Assembly: GCF_022370635.2 (NCBI RefSeq) | Contig: NZ_CP092363.2 | Location: forward strand, 62,001-126,000 | DNA length: 64,000 bases | Source: Mycolicibacterium crocinum | Lineage (GTDB): Bacteria > Actinomycetota > Actinomycetes > Mycobacteriales > Mycobacteriaceae | Direction of reading: 5' to 3' | In this document: positions 1 through 9,595 of the stretch, piece by piece | Position numbering within the stretch: the stretch's first letter is position 1 | How the letters are laid out: each line of letters starts with the position of its first letter | Notes under the pieces: model-generated | Database searches by the model: none | The model's input: the letters and a program-made list of their open reading frames with translations, nothing else | What the model was told of the DNA's origin: nothing | Made by a program: the position numbers and the translations under genes

Positions 1-121
1 CCGAACCAGGACTCAACACGACGGCGCCCCCCATGATGAAACCGCAGCGACGCGCCACCACCAGCTAGGTTGGCAGCGGCGATCGGCGAGGGGAGTGTCG
101 ACGTCCATCAGGCTCTTCGCG

Positions 122-931
122 CTACTGGGGTGGGGAAATCTGGTAGGCGCCCTTGTCGTCTTGGAAGGTGGCGGTGATCTCGCGCTTCACTCCGTCGATG
201 CTGACAGCGCACACGAATGTAGCGTCCTTCTCGACGACCGGGTTACGGCCCTGATTACACACAACATCACGCACGTGACCCGGGCCATAGCCGCTGACGT
301 CATCGCTCAACAATGTCTGAATGTTGTTCTGCGCCTGCGTAATATCCAGTTCAGTACGGGTGAAGAAGCCAGGGGTCCAAAACCCCATGACCAACACCGC
401 CGCCACGACAACGATCAGTGCGCCAACAGCAGCGGTGATTACTCGGACTCTGCTGCGAGGCCGCGATGAGGGGACACCAAAATCAGCGAATCCGGCCGTC
501 GTCGGCGGTGGCACCGGAATATGGGCTGCATTCGACCGACCCGATGGCGGATAGGGCGCCCACGGCTGAGGTCCGGCAGGGCCTGCAGCGCGAGGACTCA
601 GGCCCGCGCCATGGCGGTACGAAGGCGGCGCCGGAGGCGCCGGCGGCGCCGGGGGGTAATGCGGGTTCGCGACCGGGCCGGGGTTCACTGCGCGCTCATG
701 CACCAGGGGGCGGCCGGCGCCGGCCGGGCCACGCGGGGTTGGGGTGACAACCGTAGTCCGGTCGTCAGCCGGGGATGACGCCGATCGTGTCGTGCCTGCT
801 GGCCGACCATGAACTTCAGTCCCCGGCTCCGGCGGAACCGTCCCACCGGCAGGAGCTGCAGACCCCGAGGTCGGCCAGGGGCGAGTCCGATCGGATTCGT
901 CAGAGGACGCCACCGTCGATCTCCTCTCCAT
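122..931 (-). CDS. Proline-rich single-pass membrane protein with DUF4333-like domain
   Basis: The product (269 residues) has a long Pro/Ala/Gly-rich N-terminal part, one hydrophobic segment at about residues 163-184, and a small C-terminal extracytoplasmic domain. That domain carries two cysteines (in VVCNQGRNP and TFVCAV) that probably form a disulfide, the layout of mycobacterial DUF4333 proteins. I chose the ATG at 931; an in-frame GTG at 955 would add eight residues and has no better ribosome site. The gene stands alone, with the WhiB-like gene upstream on the same strand. Its function is unknown; a cell-envelope role is only inferred from topology. Confidence 0.75.
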   Translation of the reverse strand: MERRSTVASSDESDRTRPWPTSGSAAPAGGTVPPEPGTEVHGRPAGTTRSASSPADDRTTVVTPTPRGPAGAGRPLVHERAVNPGPVANPHYPPAPPAPPAPPSYRHGAGLSPRAAGPAGPQPWAPYPPSGRSNAAHIPVPPPTTAGFADFGVPSSRPRSRVRVITAAVGALIVVVAAVLVMGFWTPGFFTRTELDITQAQNNIQTLLSDDVSGYGPGHVRDVVCNQGRNPVVEKDATFVCAVSIDGVKREITATFQDDKGAYQISPPQ

Positions 932-1008
932 GATCACCTGTGCCAGTGTTACCACACCACGGCCCTCCCTAGTCCTGGGTGCGAGCGCACTGTCGGCCCG
1001 GCCTCAAT

Positions 1009-1452
1009 CTAGGCTGCGCGAGCTCGATGGTCGCCTCTGTGGCGACGCCGCCGTACCGAAGTCGGCGGCATAGCTGGGGCGGGCAAGCCGGGTAGCTCGA
1101 CGCCGCGCCGCTGCTCGAACTGCGCCAACAGATAGCGGTAGGCCGCCTCAAGCAGATCGGGGCTGCTCTTGTCGCCCGGCAGTGAGAGACCGCCCCACAC
1201 GCCGTACTCCTCCCGTGCGGCGACGGCGTTGTAACCGCAGCGTCCGACGAACGGGCAGTCCTGGCACGCCCGCACAGCGAGCACCCGGTCCTTAAACTGC
1301 GAGAACCACAGTTCCTGGCCGTTGCGGACCCGATTCGGGTCGACTGCCTGGCACGGCGTGGTCTCGCTGGTGTGAAACAACCGCACCTCAATGGTCGTAT
1401 CCGGGCCGACGGGTTTCGCCGACTCGTCGGCGGCGGTAACGGGCGAGCTCAT
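1009..1452 (-). CDS. WhiB-like iron-sulfur transcription factor
   Basis: The 147-residue protein has the four cysteines of the Wbl family: C34, then C63-x2-C66-x5-C72. They bind a 4Fe-4S cluster in this family. The G(V/I)WGG turn follows, seen as GVWGGLSL at about residues 84-91, and a basic C-terminal tail rich in Arg should contact DNA. Wbl proteins act with the primary sigma factor at promoters in the cytoplasm and respond to redox or nitric oxide. The sequence does not show which Wbl subgroup this is. The ATG at 1452 gives the normal family length. No operon partner is adjacent. Confidence 0.88.
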   Translation of the reverse strand: MSSPVTAADESAKPVGPDTTIEVRLFHTSETTPCQAVDPNRVRNGQELWFSQFKDRVLAVRACQDCPFVGRCGYNAVAAREEYGVWGGLSLPGDKSSPDLLEAAYRYLLAQFEQRRGVELPGLPAPAMPPTSVRRRRHRGDHRARAA

Positions 1453-2565
1453 CGTCGGTTAGTCCTCGCCGTGGTTCGGATACCGACCGGCACCGGGAGG
1501 AACCCCCAGACTGGGGCGGGCCGACCCGCCATTGCGGGGCGCTTTAGAAATACCTGAAGCATCATGATGTGGATGCTAACGGCAACCATCCAGTTTATGC
1601 AACAATAAATATTAAAGCGTAACGGAGCGAATGATCCCCATGACACATGTCCGACAGTGCGTAGCTGCTGTTGAGCTGCAACGAAGCGTCGTCGCCTGGG
1701 TGTGCGAGTCTCGCCAATCCGATGGGGGGCGCTTCATCTCTCGGCGAGCAACGATCAGAGTCGACGGGCCTGCATCAGTGGTTGCTGCAGCGTCGGCTGG
1801 TTGGTTGTGCCAGGGTGCCCGCCGTTTGCGGTGAATCGCTCAACCCGATGGGGTGAAGCGTTGGAATGACCCTGGTGAAATGCGGTTATGCAGCCGAGCT
1901 GGTGAGAGCCCGCGGTCCTCGTTGAGTTCCAGGCCGCAGAAGTGTTGACAGCAGCCGGAATTGGGCACCACTCATCCGATCTGTCAGTGGCAGTGCTGCG
2001 CGAATCGCGGGGCGCGAAGTCGGCGCATCGCGGCTGATCCCGTCTGGATGGCTTCGTCCGTTAATTCTGACGGCGCTTGTCCGCGAATCTTGGTGGCGTC
2101 GTTGACCCGGTTTGGCGGCCCATCTGTCCGTGAATTCCGAAGGTGCGCGTCGCGGCAGCGGTATGGAGCTGATACGCGGAGCACATGCGCACACCGTCCA
2201 GGCCCGGCCGCGGCGGAGGTGAAGCTGGCCTTTACGTCACAAGGTGCGCTTGTGCCGCTTTGGTGTGGGCCAGCCGATACGAAGGGTCTGCTGCACGATC
2301 AGGTCAAGATGTCACCTACTCGTGCAGCAGACCCCACCAGGCCGGGGGACTTACCGGCTGCTTGTACTCGAGGCTGATTCGGCGGTGTCCGTGACGTGCT
2401 GGTTGGCCAGCCCGCGGGCCTGTTTGATCTTGTCGCGGCACCTCCTGACGGGCGGCCGGGTAGGTCGACGGAGTCGTCGCGTGGGATGACAGGGTGGTGT
2501 CCGGGTTGCCGTCGCCGGGCACGTACACCGCGATCAGGACGTTGGCGTTGTTGCGGCCGACGGTT
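1453..2565. other. Long stretch without a convincing gene
   Basis: About 1.1 kb lacks a credible coding sequence. The short open frames here have no recognisable domain and overlap one another. The part from about 1600 to 1630 is AT-rich. The part from about 1701 to 1925 starts GTGTGCGAG and contains several short complementary runs; it is discussed as a weak group II intron candidate. From about 2320 the sequence approaches the end of the acyltransferase fusion gene, and a possible fragment of another gene there could not be identified. Confidence 0.4.
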
Positions 2566-5103
2566 TCATCGCCGGCGTGAGGCGCGGCGAGCCACTGACA
2601 GAATCCCGTGCCCGAATTTGCAGCAGCCCGACAACAGCCCATTGTGGACAGTCTTTCGGCCTCCCACCAACCGGGCCCGCGCTGCCGTGACCAGGTGGGT
2701 GAGTACCACGCCGACCGCCAGCGAGGCGAACACCCCGATCGCCGGGTGGCCGCCGAACAACGGATAGACCTGGTAGTGCGTCAGGTAGATTTGCAGCGAC
2801 GCTTCTGCGAGCGCGCCGCAGATGGCCGCGACGGGGGCCGGGCACCGGAGGGCGGGCAGCCAGATGAGCAACGCAAACCCGGCCAGAACGAGCGCCTCCC
2901 GGTGCGGATCGCCGAAATAGCCGACCAACCCCACCGCGAGCACCGCGGTGACGGCCACCCGTTGCCTTACCGTGATGGCCTTCGCGGCTGCCCAACCGGC
3001 GGCGAAAAACCAGAATGCCAGCACGGTGAACCAGGCCTCGCGACCGAGGCCAAACCCCAGCAGGTCATAGCGCAGCGCCAATCCGAAGACCAGGAAGGCC
3101 GCGGAGAACCCGAACGGCCGGTACCGCTCCCACCGATCTGCAGCGGGCAGGCAGCAGACCGCTGTGAGTGCCACCAGAATCCAGACCAGTACCTCGACAA
3201 ACCACAGCCGGCCAGCCGTCATGCTGTCCGATGGTCCGAGGATCTTGTTGGCCAGCAGTAAGTTCGACGCTTGGTAGTCGTCGGTGAGCACGAGTGCGAC
3301 CGCGATCCAGGCGATTGACGGAAAGGCGATCCAGGCGATGGTGGTGCGCAGGTGGCGCACGCGCTGGTGGCGCGGTACCGGGGTGAGGCAGAAGCGGCCG
3401 AAGTTGTATCCCGCGACGCCGAGCAGCAGGTGCGCCCCGCCCCACAGTTTGAACAGGTCCGCGTGCGACCCGACGATCAGCACGATGGCGGCGGCTCGCA
3501 ACGCGACGCTGGTTTCCACTATCGAACCCCAGCGGCGCCTGAGTGCGGTCGCGGGCTGGAGGTCACGCAGCGGCATCAGGTGCCACCGGGTGGGTAGCCG
3601 GCCGAGGGCGCGTTCGAGCCGCACCGACATCGCGACGTAGGACAGTGAGTTCCCGCCGAGGTCGACGAAACTGGCGTCGGTGTCGATCGTTGCGGGGTCC
3701 AGGTGCAGGACCTCGCCGAACACTACACGCAGCTCCGATGTATCGGCCCCGCCATCACTGGCGGTCGGTGCACGCACTGCGTGGTAGTCGGGCTTGCCTG
3801 AAGCCAGGCGCGGCAGCTCGTCGACGACCGTGGCGCGCACCGCGGCGGTCGGGACGCCCGCCGCGTCGGCGGTCAGCTGCTGTACCGCCTCAGCGCTGCG
3901 CGACGTGGCGGCAGCTACCGTGATGGTGCCGTCGGTCTCAACGCACAACGCGTCGACACCGTGCAGTGACAACGTGCCCTCCAGTTGCTGCAGGTCGATC
4001 CTTAAGCCGTACAGCTTGACGAAACGTCCGCTGCGACCGATGATCTCGTAGAGCCCATCGGTGCAACGGCGTGCAATGTCGCCGGTACGCAGTTCGTCCA
4101 GGGTAGGACCTAATGTCAGATCGCTGGCCTGGTGCGCGTAGCCCATCATGACGTTCGGGCCCCGGTACACCAGGTGGCCCGCCCCGTCGGGCCAGTCGCC
4201 GCTGGTGTCGATGGACAGCGATCCACCGGGTATGGGCCTGCCGATGCTGTTGGGGTGCGACTCTGCCAGATCCGGTGGTAGGTATGCCATTCGGGCGGTG
4301 GCCTCAGTCGCGCCGTACATCACGAACAATTGCCAACCGCGGCGCCGGCCAAGCGTGGCGAAATCCTTGACCTGTTCGGGCGGCATCCGGCCGCCGGCCT
4401 GCGTGACGTACCGCAGGTGGGGGAGATCCATGGCGTCAAAGCCGATCCGGTCGAGCAGATCGAAAGTGTGCGGCACCCCGGCGAGGCTGGTGCCGCGGTG
4501 GCGCCGGAACAACGACCAGAATTCGTCGTCGAGCACCGAGCTCTCGGTCAGGATCAGGCTTGCGCCGTGCAGCAGGTGACTGTGCACGACTGACAAGCCG
4601 TAGCAGTACGACATCGGCAGGGTGGTTGCCGCCCGGTCGGTTTCGCGGATGTCGAGGTACTCCGCGATGGCCGCGGCGTTGCTCAGTAGGTTGGCGCGCG
4701 ACAACCGCACGAGTTTCGGGGAGCCGGTGCTGCCCGAGGTGGATAGCAGCAGGGTCAGGTCCTCGTGCATGCGATGGCCGGGTTCGCGACGCCGGTGCCG
4801 GACGCCTGCAGTGTCGACGACCGTGTCGGGGTCATAGGTGGCCATGATCGCGGCGTGGTCGCGACCCGCCGCAACCGGGATCACCACGTGCCCGGCGGCG
4901 AGCGCACCCAGATATTGCACCAGGGTGTCGGTGTCGTTATGGGTTTCCAACAGCACCAACCGGCGACCGGTGCCAAGTGCTGTGACTGTCCCGGCGACCC
5001 GGTCGGCCAGCGTCTGGTAGCTCAGTTGCTCCGTGGCGGTGTAGACCGCCACACGGTCGCCATGGGCGCGCAGACAATCGGCGAGCGTGGTCGGTGGGCT
5101 CAC
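2566..5103 (-). CDS. Adenylation-carrier protein fused to a membrane acyltransferase-like domain
   Basis: The 845-residue protein has three parts. Residues 1-445 form an acyl/aminoacyl adenylation domain with STSGSTGSPK (121-130), YGATE (263-267), RTGD (339-342) and the PRLASGK lysine K437. Residues about 452-520 form a carrier domain whose phosphopantetheine serine is S486 in LGGNSL. Residues about 530-810 hold about ten membrane segments that resemble acyltransferase-3-type integral membrane proteins. It should activate a small acid, load it on its own carrier and pass it on at the membrane. The GTG start overlaps the ABC ATPase stop (GTGA), so it is translated with the iron transporter. 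A role in making or modifying an iron ligand or an envelope lipid is inference. Confidence 0.75.
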   Translation of the reverse strand: MSPPTTLADCLRAHGDRVAVYTATEQLSYQTLADRVAGTVTALGTGRRLVLLETHNDTDTLVQYLGALAAGHVVIPVAAGRDHAAIMATYDPDTVVDTAGVRHRRREPGHRMHEDLTLLLSTSGSTGSPKLVRLSRANLLSNAAAIAEYLDIRETDRAATTLPMSYCYGLSVVHSHLLHGASLILTESSVLDDEFWSLFRRHRGTSLAGVPHTFDLLDRIGFDAMDLPHLRYVTQAGGRMPPEQVKDFATLGRRRGWQLFVMYGATEATARMAYLPPDLAESHPNSIGRPIPGGSLSIDTSGDWPDGAGHLVYRGPNVMMGYAHQASDLTLGPTLDELRTGDIARRCTDGLYEIIGRSGRFVKLYGLRIDLQQLEGTLSLHGVDALCVETDGTITVAAATSRSAEAVQQLTADAAGVPTAAVRATVVDELPRLASGKPDYHAVRAPTASDGGADTSELRVVFGEVLHLDPATIDTDASFVDLGGNSLSYVAMSVRLERALGRLPTRWHLMPLRDLQPATALRRRWGSIVETSVALRAAAIVLIVGSHADLFKLWGGAHLLLGVAGYNFGRFCLTPVPRHQRVRHLRTTIAWIAFPSIAWIAVALVLTDDYQASNLLLANKILGPSDSMTAGRLWFVEVLVWILVALTAVCCLPAADRWERYRPFGFSAAFLVFGLALRYDLLGFGLGREAWFTVLAFWFFAAGWAAAKAITVRQRVAVTAVLAVGLVGYFGDPHREALVLAGFALLIWLPALRCPAPVAAICGALAEASLQIYLTHYQVYPLFGGHPAIGVFASLAVGVVLTHLVTAARARLVGGRKTVHNGLLSGCCKFGHGILSVARRASRRR

Positions 5104-6152
5104 GGGAACACCGTTCCGCTACCACGCACCTCGATTCGGACCTTGGTGTCCACGGGCGGCGGATCGAGGCTGTTCTGGCGGACCGTGATCGGCCCAGCAT
5201 CGCCGGCCGGATCGACGGTCAACAGCACATCGTGGCCCAAGAACTCGGTTGCCACGACGGTACCCACGCCGCTGAGGCCCTCGGAGTCCGAAATAGCTGT
5301 TGCGACAAGCTGTTCCGGCCGCAGCACGATCGAGGCAGGGCCGTCTTGGGCACCCGGTTGCACCGGGATGCTGCCCAGCGCGCAGTACGCGAACCCGTCC
5401 GACACCGTGCAGGCCAGGGTGACGCAGTCGCCGAGGAATTCCGCGGTGAACCGATCGTTTGGCCGGCGGTACACGTGCAGCGGCGCCCCGACCTGGGTGA
5501 AGCGACCGTCCCGCATCACGGCGACCTGGTCGGCCAACGACAGGGCTTCCTCCTGATCGTGCGTCACCAACAGCGTGGTCACGCCGGCGTCGGCGAGAGT
5601 GGCGGCGACCGCCTTGCGGGTGGCAGCCCGCAGCCCGGTGTCCAGGGCACTAAACGGTTCATCGAGCAGCATCAGCGTCGGGCGCCGGGCCAGCGCCCGC
5701 GCCAACGCCACTCGCTGTTGTTGGCCACCGGAAAGTTGATGGGGATGCCGGTCGGCCAAAGAGCCATCAAGCGAGACGGTTTCGAGGAGTTCGGTGACAC
5801 GGGCCCGCGCGGCGGCACCCCGCAGCACGCCGCGCAGACCGTAGCCGATGTTCTGACCGACGGTCAGATGCGGGAACAGCGCGCCGTCCTGGGCGACATA
5901 GCCGACCCCGCGTTGATGCGCTGGCACCATGCGGTGCGCGGCGGCGACCTCGCGTCCGTCGATCACAACCGAGCCCGCATCGGGCGTTTCGAATCCCGCG
6001 ATCAGCCGCAGCAGCGTGGTCTTACCGCAGCCGGATGCGCCGACCACGGCGGTGACGGTGCCCGGCGCCAGGGCGAGGTCGATATCGTGCAGGACAGTGC
6101 TGCCCTTGAACGACTTCGTGAGGCTACGGGTCTGCAGCGTCGGCGCGCTCAC
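5100..6152 (-). CDS. Ferric-iron ABC transporter ATPase, FbpC-like
   Basis: This 350-residue ATPase has Walker A GASGCGKT (38-45), the signature LSGGQQQRVALARAL, Walker B LMLLDEPFSALD and the switch histidine in LLVTHDQEEALSLAD. A C-terminal TOBE-like regulatory domain follows from about residue 240, as in FbpC and PotA ATPases. It powers import by the adjacent two-domain permease. Its GTG start overlaps the permease stop, and its stop overlaps the next gene's GTG start, so three genes are coupled. The substrate is inferred from the binding protein and from the upstream IdeR-like box. Confidence 0.9.
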   Translation of the reverse strand: MSAPTLQTRSLTKSFKGSTVLHDIDLALAPGTVTAVVGASGCGKTTLLRLIAGFETPDAGSVVIDGREVAAAHRMVPAHQRGVGYVAQDGALFPHLTVGQNIGYGLRGVLRGAAARARVTELLETVSLDGSLADRHPHQLSGGQQQRVALARALARRPTLMLLDEPFSALDTGLRAATRKAVAATLADAGVTTLLVTHDQEEALSLADQVAVMRDGRFTQVGAPLHVYRRPNDRFTAEFLGDCVTLACTVSDGFAYCALGSIPVQPGAQDGPASIVLRPEQLVATAISDSEGLSGVGTVVATEFLGHDVLLTVDPAGDAGPITVRQNSLDPPPVDTKVRIEVRGSGTVFP

Positions 6153-7651
6153 AGCGCCGCCACCTTCGTCGACTGGCGAAACAGCACCAGTGTCACCGGG
6201 ATCGCCAACACCACGAGCATCAGCGCGTACGGGGCCGCTGCTGGATAGTCGAGTTCACTTGCGTAGGACCAGAACCGCATGGACAGGGTGCGGGTGCCGG
6301 TCGGCGCCAGTAGCAGGGTCGCGGTCAGTTCGGTGGCCACCGCGACGAAGACCAGCGATGCCGCGGCCGCGGCGGCGGGGGCGGTGAGCCGCAACGTGAT
6401 TCGGGTGAACGTGGCCCACGGCGCGCTGCCCAGCGAGCGAGAGGCCTCCTCCAGATTGACAGGCACCTGGGCCAGCCCCGCCCGCAGGCTCACCAGTGCG
6501 CGCGGCATGAACAACAACACGTAGGCACCCAGGATCAGGAAGACGGTCTGATACAGCCCGGGTACAACCCGGATGGTGACAGTCACCAGCGCCAACGCGG
6601 TGACGATGCCGGGCAGGGAGCTGGTGACGAAGTTGGCTCCCTCGACCATCCTGGCCAGTGCCCCGCTATAGCGCACCGCGACCCAGGCCACCGGGAACGC
6701 CAACAATGTGGTGATCACGGCCGCCGCGGCCGCCAGCGCGATGCTCTGCCCGAGGGCCGAGCCCAGGTCGTCCAACACCCACACGCCGAGCCCACCGATC
6801 CATAGCCACCGCACGATGGTCCACACCGGAACTCCCAGTGCAGCTGCCAGCAGCGCGGCGAGCGCGGCCTGTGCGGGAAACATCATGCGGCCCAGCGAGA
6901 CGGGGGCGGGCCGCCGGGGCGCGCCAGTGCCGATTCTGGCGAACCGAGCCTCACCACGCGCACTGGCCTCCGCGACCAGCAGCCCCAGACAACACAACAC
7001 CAGCACACCCGCAAGCATGCTGCCGGCGGCTCCGTCGAAGGTGGCTTGGAACTGTTCGAAGATCGCGGTGGTGAAGGTGTCAAAGCGCAGCATCGAGAAC
7101 GCGCCATACTCGGCGAGCAGGTGTACGGCGATCAATAACCCGCTGCCGAGGACGGCGAGCCGAAGCTGGGGCAGAACCACGCGCCGCGTCACCCCGACGG
7201 TATCGGAGCCGAGCGTGCGGGCCGATTCCTCAACAGCGGGGTCCAGGCGGCGCAGCGTCGCGGCTGCAGGCAGATAGACGAACGGGAAATACGACAGGAT
7301 CGACACCAGCACCCCACCGGTCAAGCCGTGCAGGGACGGCACCAGCCCCACCCAGGCATAGCTGTTCACGAAGGCCGGAACAGCCAGCGGCGCCACGAAC
7401 AACGGCCGCCACAGCGCCCGGCCGGGCAGGTCGGAGCGTTCCACCAGCCAGGCCACCGCGACGCCGAGGACGACACACAGCGGAACCGTGAGCACCACCA
7501 AACCGACTGTGTTCATGAGTAATTCGCCAACACGGGGCCGCAGCAGCAGGTTGCCCGCCTGCTCGGGCCCGGTGCTGATGAACGCCCAGCCGACATAGCC
7601 GATCGGGATGGCGGTTGCGGCGACCAGGACGGCGACCACGACGGTCACCAC
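6149..7651 (-). CDS. Ferric-iron ABC transporter permease, FbpB-like
   Basis: The product (500 residues) has two homologous transmembrane halves, each with the EAA-type loop of binding-protein-dependent permeases (ESARTLGSD in the first, EASRSLGSAP in the second). This is the fused two-domain form typical of FbpB/AfuB. The open frame extends upstream to 8179, but that part lies opposite the binding-protein gene in another frame and has no permease character. The first in-frame start after that gene ends is GTG at 7651 (or 7648). It puts the start close to the first membrane helix, so the true N-terminus is uncertain. Confidence 0.82.
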   Translation of the reverse strand: MVTVVVAVLVAATAIPIGYVGWAFISTGPEQAGNLLLRPRVGELLMNTVGLVVLTVPLCVVLGVAVAWLVERSDLPGRALWRPLFVAPLAVPAFVNSYAWVGLVPSLHGLTGGVLVSILSYFPFVYLPAAATLRRLDPAVEESARTLGSDTVGVTRRVVLPQLRLAVLGSGLLIAVHLLAEYGAFSMLRFDTFTTAIFEQFQATFDGAAGSMLAGVLVLCCLGLLVAEASARGEARFARIGTGAPRRPAPVSLGRMMFPAQAALAALLAAALGVPVWTIVRWLWIGGLGVWVLDDLGSALGQSIALAAAAAVITTLLAFPVAWVAVRYSGALARMVEGANFVTSSLPGIVTALALVTVTIRVVPGLYQTVFLILGAYVLLFMPRALVSLRAGLAQVPVNLEEASRSLGSAPWATFTRITLRLTAPAAAAAASLVFVAVATELTATLLLAPTGTRTLSMRFWSYASELDYPAAAPYALMLVVLAIPVTLVLFRQSTKVAAL

Positions 7652-7728
7652 CGGGCCAGGTCTGTTCGCCGGGCCCGGTAGTCGGGCCGCGACCCGGGGG
7701 ACCGGTGGGGTTACCAGGGGGTCACCAC

Positions 7729-8757
7729 CTACAGCAGTCCCGCTGTCGTCATCAGATCGGACACCTTCTTGGCGTCGAGATCGGATGGATCGACAACGGG
7801 CGGATGCAACTGGTCGAGTGGTTTCAGGGCAGGATTGGCCGGGACAGCGCTGGCCACCGGGTACTCGTACGAGGTGCCCTTCTGCAGCACTTCCTGGCCC
7901 GCCTCGCTGGTGATGAACTGCAGGAACCGCTGAGCCTGCTGCTGCTTCCTGCTGGACGTCAGGACACCGCCGCCAGAGAGGGACACAAACGCGCCCGGAT
8001 CGCCGTTGCCGAAGTAGTGCAGCGCGGTGTTGCCGCTGATCTCCTTGGCCTTGGCCTGATCGCGGAACCAGTAGTAGTGATAGATGACGCCGCCGTCGAC
8101 CTCGCCGGCGTTGACCGCCTTGAGGGTGGCGATGTTGTCCTTGTACGGCACGGCGTTGGTCTTCATGCCGGCCAGCCATCGGGCGGTCGCGGGTTCGCCT
8201 TTGAGCGCCAGCAGAGCGGCGACGATAGCCTGGAAATCAGCCTTGGCCGGCGGTGCGCCCCACCGGCCCTTCCACCCCGGCTGCTGCAGGTCGAGCAGCG
8301 AGACCGGCAGCTGCTCCGGTCGCAGTTTTGTGGTGTTGTACGCGAAGACCGTGGTCCTGGCAGCGACGCCGGTCCATTTACCGCTGGCCGGGCGGTACTG
8401 CTCAGGAACCTGCTTCGCGGTGTCCGCAGCCACGTCGGCGAACAGGCCGGCGTGCTCCACGGCGGCCATCGCCGGCGAATTCTCGGTCAGGAACACATCG
8501 GCGGGAGAGGCGGCCCCCTCGGCAACCAGCTGATTCCCCAACTCGGTGTCCCCGCCCTGGCGGTAGGTCACCTTGATGCCGGTCTGCTTGGTGAACGCGT
8601 CGATCCACTCCTTGGTCAACGACTCATGCTGGGCGTTGTAGACCAGCAGCCCGTCGCTGTGCTCGGAACTCGCGCACGCGGTGGCGCCGAGCGTGAGCGC
8701 CACGACCGAAACGACTGACAGGACGGGCCCAGCGATCCGGCGCCAGGTGTGTCGCAT
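7729..8757 (-). CDS. Ferric-iron-binding lipoprotein of an ABC transporter, FbpA-like
   Basis: The 342-residue protein starts with a lipoprotein signal peptide with lipobox LGATAC (acylated cysteine C28). The mature part is a periplasmic-binding-protein fold that begins LLVYNAQHESLTKEW, and it contains the tyrosine-rich YHYYWFRDQ segment typical of ferric-iron-binding members. It would capture Fe(III) outside the membrane and deliver it to the permease encoded next. It is the first gene of a four-gene minus-strand operon. An IdeR-like box lies 49 bases upstream, so expression should be repressed by IdeR when iron is plentiful. Confidence 0.9.
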   Translation of the reverse strand: MRHTWRRIAGPVLSVVSVVALTLGATACASSEHSDGLLVYNAQHESLTKEWIDAFTKQTGIKVTYRQGGDTELGNQLVAEGAASPADVFLTENSPAMAAVEHAGLFADVAADTAKQVPEQYRPASGKWTGVAARTTVFAYNTTKLRPEQLPVSLLDLQQPGWKGRWGAPPAKADFQAIVAALLALKGEPATARWLAGMKTNAVPYKDNIATLKAVNAGEVDGGVIYHYYWFRDQAKAKEISGNTALHYFGNGDPGAFVSLSGGGVLTSSRKQQQAQRFLQFITSEAGQEVLQKGTSYEYPVASAVPANPALKPLDQLHPPVVDPSDLDAKKVSDLMTTAGLL

Positions 8758-8805
8758 CCGTGAATTCCTTCCGCGCCGTTCGCGGCGCCGTTAGCCGAGG
8801 GTTTA

Positions 8806-8824
8806 TTAGCCTAGCATTGCCTAA
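8806..8824 (-). promoter_or_regulatory. IdeR/DtxR-type iron box upstream of the iron ABC operon
   Basis: Read on the minus strand the 19 bases are TTAGGCAATGCTAGGCTAA. They match 14 of 19 positions of the mycobacterial IdeR consensus TTAGGTTAGGCTAACCTAA and keep both outer half-sites. A small hairpin (GCGCCG, TTCG, CGGCGC at 8773-8788) lies between the box and the start codon. The position suits repression of the iron uptake operon by IdeR-Fe. Confidence 0.7.
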
Positions 8825-9235
8825 CGACTCTACCCGCGGGCAATGCGAACCGCGAGAAAGACCGGAAAGACGGTGACGATGACTTCGACATCATCGCGCT
8901 CGGGATCGGTAACCAGTTTCAGAAGCGATTGAGAGCGGATTGTTCGGTCGCAGAGCGTCCTTGGGCCCGAATCACCCGCCGGTAATGGTCATTGAGGTCA
9001 GGCTCCTCCCCGCTTGAAGCCATGCGTGGGGCCAAAAGTTGTGCGCCACTAGTTCACGTCAACGTGAAGTCTGCTAACGGGTTTCGACCGGCGAGCAATC
9101 GGCTTGGCGTCGACTACCGCTGGGGCGCTGTCGGTCCACAGCAGGAGGTCGGAGACAATATGCGGGCGGTCTCGTGCACTGACCCATAGCGCGCATCAGA
9201 AACGGTTGTGCAACCGTCGATCGCCGAGGCGAACC
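8825..9235. other. Intergenic stretch without recognised gene
   Basis: About 400 bases between the iron box and the AraC fragment hold only short open frames with no recognisable domain. I see no terminator hairpin or repeat here. Confidence 0.4.
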
Positions 9236-9595
9236 CTTGACGGATTTCTTGATCTAGCCGCGGCGCAGCAGAGGCTTATCTCCGGTCGGCTGACGCACAT
9301 GCTTTCGCGACAGGGCGGCATCCCGTTCCGCCCGTTCGTGTCATGGGCGCGGATCGAACACGTCATCGACGCCGTCCGCCGGGCCGACGACCTCACTGAG
9401 AACGCCGTGCGTGCCGGATTCAGCGATTCGGCGCACCTGAGCCGACTGTTCCGCGCGAACTTCGGCATCGCTTTATCGGCGGTGTTGCACCGGATCAGCT
9501 TCGCCGCTGATCTGCGGGTATCCCGAAACTGCCGCAACGTTCAAGCCCGAGATATGGGCGGACGTATCATCGGCTCATGGAGCGCTACCTGGTAG
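9236..9595 (+). pseudogene. AraC-type regulator, C-terminal DNA-binding remnant
   Basis: The frame encodes only the second half of an AraC/XylS regulator. SGRLTHMLSRQGGIPFRPFV, DDLTENAVRAGFSDSAHLSR and LFRANFGIALSAVLHR are the two helix-turn-helix units of that family. The N-terminal sensing domain and the first helices are missing, and nothing upstream in this frame resembles them. It ends next to, and slightly overlaps, the transglutaminase remnant. Confidence 0.75.

Noticed and set aside
5094..6248. Plus-strand frame of 384 codons opposite the iron ABC ATPase
   Set aside because: The minus strand holds all Walker and signature motifs; this frame is its shadow.
7652..8179. N-terminal extension of the iron permease frame
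   Set aside because: It lies across the binding-protein gene in another frame, is low in permease character and has no ribosome site; the helices begin after 7651.
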